A stretch of 24,040 bases of DNA from an uncultured Bacilli bacterium. GTDB lineage: Bacteria; Bacillota_I; Bacilli_A; RF39; UBA660. The position numbers and the translations under genes were made by a program. Positions 14,386-21,040 of the stretch are shown here, piece after piece. Under the pieces are notes generated by a model, which saw only the letters and a list, made by a program, of their open reading frames with translations, did no database searches and was not told where the DNA came from. The stretch spans positions 1-24,040 of the forward strand of contig CAJTXV010000024.1 of the NCBI GenBank assembly GCA_910584255.1, read 5' to 3'. Numbering within the stretch: position 1 is the first letter of the stretch; the number at the start of each line of letters is the position of its first letter.

Positions 14386-17268
14386 ATGGATAATAATTTA
14401 ATAGAAGAGAATCAGGGGATGAGTTCTATTTCTCCTGCACCAGTTACTTTAGAAAATACAACACCTACCTTAGAAACAGGTCTGGTTGATGCGAATCCTA
14501 CTTTATTGGAAAATGAAGCGGAGGTTGAAGTTCTAGGACCACAAGTAAAAATTACCCCTGCGCCTGTTGTTACTCAGGCGCCTATTTCCATGGCTCCTGT
14601 TACTGCGGAGGTACCTATTTCTGGTGATTCTGTTACTCCCGTGCCTGTTTCTCCTGTTACTACGATTGAGGGAACGAATGTAGAAGTAGTTCCAGCGGTA
14701 GGAGTTACACAGGTAGAAGCCACTGAGACCACACCACCCCCTCTTCCACCTCAGGATGTGTCATTTCAGAGTGCCATTGCTCAGAGTGGTGAAATCATTC
14801 AGGAGAGTGTAGAACAACCTCTCCTTGATACGGTTACTGTAGCATCTACTGTGACCGAAACTGTATCTACTGATGAAAAAATAAAAGAACAACAAGATTT
14901 AATTACACGGGAAGATTGTGTGATTCGTGGAGAACATTATCGTATATCTATCCTTACTGAAAGATTGATTCGACTAGAATATAGTCCGAATGGAGTATTT
15001 TATGATAACAGGACACAATGGGTACAATTTCGTAATTTTGATAAAGTGGATTTTGAAATTACTCAAGATGAAAAATATTTAGTAATCAAGACAAAATATT
15101 TTTCCCTTTCCTACAGTAAGGAAAAACACTTTGACGGTGGTAAGATTGTTCCAAGTTCCAATTTACGTGTAGAGCTAAATGATACGGATCATGCATGGTA
15201 CTATAAACATCCAGAAGTAAAAAACTATAAAGGACTTTTTGTTTCCCTTGATGGTACTGATAATGATATGCAACTAAGAAATGGTCTTTACTCCCTAGAT
15301 GGATTTGCAACTATTGATGATAGTAATTCTTACATTTATGATGAAAACTCTCGATTAATTCATCGGGAACATTCAGGAATCGATATTTATTTATTTATGT
15401 ATAATCAGGATTTTGATTTGGCATTAAAGGACTATTTTAAATTGACTGGAATGCCTCCAATGTTACCGAGATACGCCCTTGGAAATTGGTGGAGTCGTGA
15501 TTTGCCTTATACAGCAGAAGAAGTTTTAGGAGTCGTCAATGGATTTGAAAAAAGGAATATTCCATTATCTATTTTGCTTTTTGATAAATCTTGGCATATT
15601 CCACAAAGCGAGGATAAAAAAATATTGGATACTGGCTATACCTTTAATAAAGATTTAATTTCAGATCCAGGGAAATTAATTGGTGAACTTCATGAGAAAA
15701 ATATTCATGTTGGAGTTCATTATAATCCGAAGGATGGAATTTATCCTCACGAAGAGCATTATCCTGAAATTGCTGAGATGTTTGGCGTTATGGATAATAA
15801 AGTCATTGCCTTTGATCCCTTTAATCCTGCATTATTGGATGCTATTTCTAAGAAACTTTTCAAACCACTTCGTGATTTAGGAGTTGACTTTTTTTGGAAT
15901 GATTATAAAGAAACTGGACATGGTTTAGATGAACTTTGGGCAATGAATCGTTTTTTATTAAATGAAGATCCAATGAATCCATCATTTCGTAATATGACAC
16001 TTGCTCGTAGTGCATTAATTGCACCTCATACGCAACCAATTACTTATTCTGGAAAAACAATCGTTGGTTGGGATATGTTGAAGAAAATTCCTTTTTATAA
16101 TCAATCTGCATCTAATATGGGAGTTTCTTGGATTAGTCATGATGTTGCAGGAAATTATGGTGGGATTGAAGAAGAAGAGCTTTATATTCGTTCGATTGAA
16201 CTTGCGACTTTTAGCCCTATTCTTAGGTTTCATGCACCTGCAGGTAGATATTATAAAAAAGAACCTTGGAGATGGAATGCAAGAACATTAGAAGTTGTAG
16301 ATGATTATTTGAAATTAAGACATCAATTAATTCCTTATATTTATTCTAAAGCATTTTTATATCATCATGATGGTATCCCTTTAATTAAACCACTTTATCG
16401 TGAGTTATCTTGGGTCTATGATGATAAAAACTTTGTGAGTGAATATTACTTTGGAGAATTATTAATTTCTCCTATTTTATCTAAAAAAGATGTATTAATT
16501 AATCGTACGATTCATAAATTCTATTTACCAGAAGGTGTTTGGTATGACTTTAAAACTGGAAAAAAATTTCCAGGGAATAAGCAATATGTAGCATTCTTTC
16601 GGGATGAAGATTATCCAGTATTTGCGAAGAAGGGTGCAATTATTCCATTAGATAACAGTGGAAAACCTAATTTTACGGGAACTCCAGAAACTTTAGAAAT
16701 TCATGTATTTCCTGGAGAAAGCCATTCTTTCCAATTATATGATGATGATGGTACTTCTGATATGTACAAGGATAATCAATATATTTTGACACAGATTGAA
16801 TATAATTACTTACCTAGTAACTATACAATTATTGTTCGTAATACAGATGGCGCTAGAAATGTGTTACCAGATTATAGAAATTATAAAATTCGATTCCGTA
16901 ATACGAAAAAGGCTGGTGATATTATGGCTTACTTCAATGATACGGAATTAGAAACAATTTCTTATGTGGATGATGCGGATTTTGTTATCGAAGTAAGTAA
17001 CGTTCCATCTTTTGGGCAACTTACGATTAACTGTAAAGGAAATGATATTGAAATTGATGCGGTTCGTTTAATTAACGATGAAATTGATAGTATTTTATTG
17101 GATTTACAGATTAATACGGTATTAAAAGAAAAAATATCTAACATTATGTTTTCAGAGCTTCCACTTAAGAAAAAAAGAATCGAGATACGGAAACTATCAA
17201 AATATAATTTAACAAGACAATATATTCGTTTGTTTTTAAAACTTCTAGAGTATATTGGAGAAATTTAG
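14386..17268 (+). CDS. GH31 family alpha-glycosidase with disordered leader
   Basis: Residues 175-890 form a complete GH31 enzyme: an N-terminal beta domain (about 180-350), a TIM barrel (about 355-690) and C-terminal beta domains. The nucleophile is Asp506 (DFFWNDYKE) and the acid/base Asp586 (WISHDVAGNYGG). PRYALGNWWSRDLPYT, LRFHAPAGR and SGKTIVGWDML are further signatures. GH31 covers alpha-glucosidases, alpha-xylosidases and transglycosylases; the substrate cannot be fixed from sequence. Two extensions are unusual. The first 170 residues are low-complexity Pro/Thr/Val/Glu, richer in C and G than the rest, and the last 65 residues (about 896-960) are a helical, basic tail. There is no signal peptide or membrane helix, so the enzyme is probably cytosolic. 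AGGGTGAT precedes the ATG. A two-TM protein gene follows after 38 bases. Confidence 0.92.
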   Translation: MDNNLIEENQGMSSISPAPVTLENTTPTLETGLVDANPTLLENEAEVEVLGPQVKITPAPVVTQAPISMAPVTAEVPISGDSVTPVPVSPVTTIEGTNVEVVPAVGVTQVEATETTPPPLPPQDVSFQSAIAQSGEIIQESVEQPLLDTVTVASTVTETVSTDEKIKEQQDLITREDCVIRGEHYRISILTERLIRLEYSPNGVFYDNRTQWVQFRNFDKVDFEITQDEKYLVIKTKYFSLSYSKEKHFDGGKIVPSSNLRVELNDTDHAWYYKHPEVKNYKGLFVSLDGTDNDMQLRNGLYSLDGFATIDDSNSYIYDENSRLIHREHSGIDIYLFMYNQDFDLALKDYFKLTGMPPMLPRYALGNWWSRDLPYTAEEVLGVVNGFEKRNIPLSILLFDKSWHIPQSEDKKILDTGYTFNKDLISDPGKLIGELHEKNIHVGVHYNPKDGIYPHEEHYPEIAEMFGVMDNKVIAFDPFNPALLDAISKKLFKPLRDLGVDFFWNDYKETGHGLDELWAMNRFLLNEDPMNPSFRNMTLARSALIAPHTQPITYSGKTIVGWDMLKKIPFYNQSASNMGVSWISHDVAGNYGGIEEEELYIRSIELATFSPILRFHAPAGRYYKKEPWRWNARTLEVVDDYLKLRHQLIPYIYSKAFLYHHDGIPLIKPLYRELSWVYDDKNFVSEYYFGELLISPILSKKDVLINRTIHKFYLPEGVWYDFKTGKKFPGNKQYVAFFRDEDYPVFAKKGAIIPLDNSGKPNFTGTPETLEIHVFPGESHSFQLYDDDGTSDMYKDNQYILTQIEYNYLPSNYTIIVRNTDGARNVLPDYRNYKIRFRNTKKAGDIMAYFNDTELETISYVDDADFVIEVSNVPSFGQLTINCKGNDIEIDAVRLINDEIDSILLDLQINTVLKEKISNIMFSELPLKKKRIEIRKLSKYNLTRQYIRLFLKLLEYIGEI

Positions 17269-17288
17269 TGTAATAAAAATTATTTTCA

Positions 17289-17297
17289 GGGGGGGGG
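17289..17297 (+). promoter_or_regulatory. Nine-G tract at the ribosome binding site
   Basis: A run of nine G sits nine bases before the ATG at 17307 and is the only Shine-Dalgarno candidate. Homopolymer runs of this length are prone to slippage, and a length change here would alter ribosome binding spacing for the downstream gene. Six-G runs occupy the same position before 198 and 3894. Confidence 0.6.
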
Positions 17298-17306
17298 AAA
17301 ATTGAA

Positions 17307-18029
17307 ATGTTTCAATATGCAAGATTAGATATGAAGAAAAAACAAAAAAAATATCAGAAAAAATATGATGAAGCAATGAATAAGTCATCCGAAGCAGAGC
17401 AAATACAAAAACGTATTGATTCATTCTTAGTATTAAAAAGCAAAATAGATCATTGTCGAAAAAGGGTATCACTTTTTGGAATTGGTGTTGCACTTTCACT
17501 TTTGACTTTTGGATTTATAGGTTTATTTGAAGGATTTGCTTTTCTTATTCCTATATCTTTGATAGCATCATTTTCTTTTGCTGCATTTGAATTTAAAGTT
17601 GCCTATGATTGGATAAAAATAGAAAAGGAAACTAAAACTCAGTATTTTGATTTCAAGGACTTGAGCTATCAGGAATTAAGAAAAAAAAAGAAATATTTTG
17701 CAGATTGTGCTTTTGATTTCTATCATCAAGCCTTAGAGTACAGAAACTTAAATCGTTCTTTAGAATTTCAATTAAATCATATGAATCATTATGAGAACGT
17801 CATGAAAGATTTAGAAGATTTATTTACCGATCCTTACTATTTAGCAGATACCAAAGAAGAGTATGAAGAATTGATGAAAAAAAGAGAGCTATCTTCTAGG
17901 CTTAATACTATGTTGGAAGAGTACTTAGATCAGCCGTTGGACTATTCTCATATTTCTTTGGATAATCAAGTATCTACACCTATTCAATACACTGAAAAGA
18001 CGAAACATTTAATGAAATACTATCAATAA
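17307..18029 (+). CDS. Two-TM coiled-coil hypothetical protein
   Basis: The 240-residue product opens with a Lys-rich amphipathic coiled coil (about 8-52), has a helical hairpin in the membrane (about 53-73 and 77-97) and ends with a long, charged cytosolic helical region (about 100-240). Both termini face the cytosol by the positive-inside rule. No family is recognised. It is 38 bases downstream of the GH31 gene with no terminator between them, so it is probably co-transcribed, which is the only functional link. The poly-G ribosome binding site is described separately. The C-terminus has a polar tail without motif. Confidence 0.75.
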   Translation: MFQYARLDMKKKQKKYQKKYDEAMNKSSEAEQIQKRIDSFLVLKSKIDHCRKRVSLFGIGVALSLLTFGFIGLFEGFAFLIPISLIASFSFAAFEFKVAYDWIKIEKETKTQYFDFKDLSYQELRKKKKYFADCAFDFYHQALEYRNLNRSLEFQLNHMNHYENVMKDLEDLFTDPYYLADTKEEYEELMKKRELSSRLNTMLEEYLDQPLDYSHISLDNQVSTPIQYTEKTKHLMKYYQ

Positions 18030-18035
18030 TTTTAA

Positions 18036-18079
18036 AAATGTAAGAGCTTTTCGATGATTGAAATTTCTTGTTTACATTT
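18036..18079 (+). other. Long-loop inverted repeat upstream of secreted cassette
   Basis: AAATGTAA (18036-18043) and TTACATTT (18072-18079) are perfect 8-bp arms separated by 28 bases that contain a smaller TTTC/GAAA stem. A weak T-run follows near 18091. It could act as a poor terminator of the GH31 unit or as an operator for the next gene; neither is shown. Confidence 0.3.
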
Positions 18080-18137
18080 AGTTAATTAAGTTTTTGACTT
18101 TCTCTTGCTTAAATACGCATGTTTTGTTACACTTAGT

Positions 18138-18143
18138 TATAAT
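18138..18143 (+). promoter_or_regulatory. Candidate -10 of the SipW-type cassette
   Basis: A perfect TATAAT at 18138-18143, 17 bases before the ATG, leaving a very short leader that includes AGGAGG (18148-18153). No -35 is evident at 16-18 bp; TTGACT at 18094-18099 is too far. An activator-dependent promoter is possible. Confidence 0.4.
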
Positions 18144-18159
18144 AAATAGGAGGTTTTTT

Positions 18160-18774
18160 ATGGAGCGACAAAGAACAGGAAAGGTAATCGCAATTGTTGC
18201 ATTAATCGTTGCTATTTTAGGATTATCGATTGGTTATGCAGCATTTACGACTACTTTAAATATTGATAATGCAAGGGGAACTGTTGAGTCATCTACATGG
18301 AGAGTTGAGTTTGCTTCTTTAACGGATGCAGATTTACAGACTTTATCTATTAATAATGCATTTCATAAAATTGGAACTGCTTCTATGAGTGGTGTTCCTT
18401 CGATTGGAACTTTAACTGTATCTAACATCAATTTGGCAGTTGCGGCGCCTGGAGATGAAGCATATTATTACTTTAAAATCGTAAATCATGGTACTTACAA
18501 TGCGAGAAGTGAAGGGATTACGGTTGGGAATACAGGAAATTTATCTTCTAATGATCAAGTCTGGGTGAATGCCAATGCTTCTTTTAAAGTAGAATTTAAA
18601 AACGGAAGTACATGGCAGGAAATTACAAGTAGTTCTCAATTATCCTTAGCAAAGGGTGCAACTATTTATGTGCGTGTTTCTTTAAAATTTAACGGTAGTG
18701 CAACAAGTGTACCTGCAACACAGATTACATTCCCAACTAAAAAAGTTACGATTCCATTTGTGGTTGCTGAATAA
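18160..18774 (+). CDS. TasA/camelysin-like secreted protein
   Basis: The 204-residue product begins with a basic n-region (MERQRTGK), a hydrophobic helix and GLSIGYAAFTTTLNI (21-35), the leader type processed by SipW rather than by ordinary signal peptidases. The mature part is beta-rich, with the family phrases AAPGDEAYYYFKIVNHGTYNA and SLAKGATIYVRVSLKF, as in TasA, CalY/camelysin and similar surface fibre proteins. It contains no cysteine. The SipW-type peptidase gene follows after 63 bases, the classical TasA-SipW arrangement. AGGAGG with a seven-base spacing fixes the start at 18160; the in-frame TTG at 18094 is excluded because it would lie upstream of the promoter. It is likely the abundant structural product of the cassette. 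Confidence 0.85.
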   Translation: MERQRTGKVIAIVALIVAILGLSIGYAAFTTTLNIDNARGTVESSTWRVEFASLTDADLQTLSINNAFHKIGTASMSGVPSIGTLTVSNINLAVAAPGDEAYYYFKIVNHGTYNARSEGITVGNTGNLSSNDQVWVNANASFKVEFKNGSTWQEITSSSQLSLAKGATIYVRVSLKFNGSATSVPATQITFPTKKVTIPFVVAE

Positions 18775-18837
18775 TACTAGAAATAAAAAAATTCTCCTTC
18801 TTTGAAGTGATGAAGTTTTTAAAATGATGGTGATTTT

Positions 18838-19956
18838 ATGAAAGATAGTCAGAAATTAATTTTTGGTATTGTTTGTGTGTTGCTTGGATACTTGGCGAAT
18901 TATTTAACATATTCTAATCCATGGTTGTATTTTCTAATTTTAGTTTTATTTTTATTATTTTTAATTCCAATATTAGGACTCAATAAAAGAAAATTTAGAT
19001 ATCAGAAAGATTTATTATTCAGTGTAGTTATTTGCATTTTAAGTTATTTTTTCATTATTTATCTATCTGGAATATTTTTTGGTTTTCGAAGAAATATATT
19101 TCGTTTTAGCTTTGATACTGCATCTATGTTTTTTGTATCTGTTCTATGTACTAGCATGGTAACAGAAATTATTCGGTACCTATTATTTCAAAGGTATAAA
19201 AATAAAACATGGGTACTTTATCTTTTTTACTTCTTTTTTGTTTTTATTGATATCATGTCTCAAATAGTAAGTAGTAATTTTTCGAATTTTGAATCACTAC
19301 TTGGAACCGTTGGGTTAGTTATTTTACCAATTATTTTTGAAAATATTTTATTTTGTTATCTTTCATTAAAAGTAGGGTATCATTCTAATATTCTTTATAA
19401 AATAATTATGAGAGGATATCTCTACTTTGTACCGATTATTCCAAATTACAATGACTATTTTTCATCTGTTATAAAAATTGTTTTTCCAATTTTAATTTTA
19501 TATATCTTGTATCAGCAATTTCAAGATCGAAGAGAAGTTAAAGTAAGAAGAAATCCTATGATTCGTAAACTTTGGATTGTTCCTACTCTTTTTCTTTTAT
19601 TAATGGTTGGACTTGTTAGTGGTTATTTCAAATATTTTGCACTTACTATCGGTTCTATGTCTATGAGTCCAACCATAGATAAAGGAGATATTCTAATTAT
19701 TGAGAAAACAAAAAATATATCTAGAATCTCGGAAGGGTCTATTCTAGCTTTCAATTATGATGGTAAGATTGTAGTTCATCGAGTGATTAAAAAAATTATA
19801 AAGGAAGATGAGTCAGTTTATTTTGAAACACAGGGTGATTATAATAAAACGGCAGATAATCATTTGGTATCCACGGATGAAGTCATTGGCATTACAAGAC
19901 TTAAAATAAAATATTTAGGATTACCAACTGTATGGTTAAATGAATCATTTAAGTAA
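18838..19956 (+). CDS. sipW: SipW-type signal peptidase with multi-pass N-domain
   Basis: The C-terminal 125 residues are a signal peptidase of the S26B (SipW/SEC11) type: after a membrane helix (about 245-265) come GSMSMSPTIDKGD with Ser275 as nucleophile, VVHRVI with His314 in the place of the bacterial lysine base, and GDYNKTADNHLV with Asp334/Asp340. The Ser/His pairing sets it apart from the housekeeping Ser/Lys enzymes. Unusually, residues 1-230 add about six further membrane helices unrelated to the catalytic domain, whereas Bacillus SipW is about 190 residues. GGTGAT precedes the ATG. Its position between two proteins with SipW-type leaders says it processes both. The extra domain could recruit substrates or mediate sorting; this is inference. 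Confidence 0.88.
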   Translation: MKDSQKLIFGIVCVLLGYLANYLTYSNPWLYFLILVLFLLFLIPILGLNKRKFRYQKDLLFSVVICILSYFFIIYLSGIFFGFRRNIFRFSFDTASMFFVSVLCTSMVTEIIRYLLFQRYKNKTWVLYLFYFFFVFIDIMSQIVSSNFSNFESLLGTVGLVILPIIFENILFCYLSLKVGYHSNILYKIIMRGYLYFVPIIPNYNDYFSSVIKIVFPILILYILYQQFQDRREVKVRRNPMIRKLWIVPTLFLLLMVGLVSGYFKYFALTIGSMSMSPTIDKGDILIIEKTKNISRISEGSILAFNYDGKIVVHRVIKKIIKEDESVYFETQGDYNKTADNHLVSTDEVIGITRLKIKYLGLPTVWLNESFK

Positions 19957-19975
19957 ATAAAAAGGAGGTATCGCC

Positions 19976-21040
19976 ATGGGAAAACATATGTCACAATTAA
20001 ATGCAATGAATAGGAAAACAGTGAAGTGGTTTTTCCTAGCTTTTATTGGATTTGGATTTTCAGTTATTTTAAGTATTTATACATTTGGAGCAAATTCTAC
20101 AACTCCAATTCCTTATACAGAAGAGAATGATTTAGATTATAGAGTCTATTTAAAAAATAATGATTATTACGAAGATGAATATGTACAAGATATGGATTAT
20201 ATCTCTAATCTAATTAATTACATTGATTTAAACTATAACTATTCCTTGGTGGTTGATAAGAAGATTGATTTAGAATATAGTTATAATGTCATTTCTAGAG
20301 TTAAAATATACAATAATGAAGAAGGAGATTTAATCTATAAAAAAGATGAGACTTTAGTAGATGAAGTTCGTGGTACAAAGCAAGGTATGATTCAAATCAA
20401 TGAAGATTTGAAAATAAATTATCCTACCTATAACAATTATGTTAAAGAGTTTCAAAATCAATTTAGTTTATTTGCGAATAGTAAGCTTGAAGTGATTATG
20501 ACCATTCAGGTAAAAGATAAAGAGGGAAAGCTAAATAAGAGTTACTCTGATATCGTTGAAATACCATTAGGAAAGCAATTGGTTCGTATTTCTAAAATTT
20601 ATGAAAAACCTTTAAATAACGGAAATATTGATGTGAATGAGTTTGATTTAAATAGGGCTATTTTTGGTGGTTCATGCCTTATGGTTAGTATTTTGATATT
20701 TTTAATTAGTATTTTTGAAATCATAAAAATTTCAATTATAAAATCTAAGAGTGGATATTCTGTATATCAAAAAACACTTCATAGAATTTTTAACGAGTAT
20801 GATAAACTGGTAGTCAATACATTGGAAGTTCCTGAAATTAAAGATCAACAGGTGATTCGTGTTACTTCTTTTGAGGAGTTAGTGGATGCAGCAGACAATT
20901 TAAAGAAACCTATTTTATATACAGAAGTAGAAAAGAATAGTCTTTGTCATTTCTGTGTGATTAGTGAAAAGCAATTTTATCAATATTGGCTGGATGTAAC
21001 GGGAACTTTAGTAGAAGGAACTGACCATGAGACAATATAA
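19976..21040 (+). CDS. DUF5305-like membrane protein
   Basis: The 354-residue product has a first membrane helix (about 16-37), an outer domain of about 190 residues with DYRVYLKNNDYYEDEY, LNYNYSLVVDKKIDLEYSYNV and SRVKIYN, a second helix (about 228-254), and a cytosolic tail. The tail carries VTSFEELVDAADNLKKPILY (296-315), the typical end of DUF5305 proteins, and a CHFC motif (C324, C327). DUF5305 genes in Bacillota and archaea recur next to SipW/SEC11-type peptidases. Here it follows one by 19 bases with a perfect AAGGAGGT site, and its last 14 bases overlap the next gene. A chaperone, anchor or sorting role for the secreted substrates is plausible but unproven. Confidence 0.82.
   Translation: MGKHMSQLNAMNRKTVKWFFLAFIGFGFSVILSIYTFGANSTTPIPYTEENDLDYRVYLKNNDYYEDEYVQDMDYISNLINYIDLNYNYSLVVDKKIDLEYSYNVISRVKIYNNEEGDLIYKKDETLVDEVRGTKQGMIQINEDLKINYPTYNNYVKEFQNQFSLFANSKLEVIMTIQVKDKEGKLNKSYSDIVEIPLGKQLVRISKIYEKPLNNGNIDVNEFDLNRAIFGGSCLMVSILIFLISIFEIIKISIIKSKSGYSVYQKTLHRIFNEYDKLVVNTLEVPEIKDQQVIRVTSFEELVDAADNLKKPILYTEVEKNSLCHFCVISEKQFYQYWLDVTGTLVEGTDHETI

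Noticed and set aside
15086..17499. Several minus-strand frames of 60-84 codons over the GH31 gene and the next gene
   Set aside because: They lie opposite well-supported coding sequence, lack ribosome binding sites and encode no recognisable motif.
18797..18820. Attenuator between the TasA-like and SipW-type genes (CTTC/GAAG followed by five T)
   Set aside because: The stem is only four base pairs with a long loop. Reduced downstream expression would make sense, but the sequence does not carry it.
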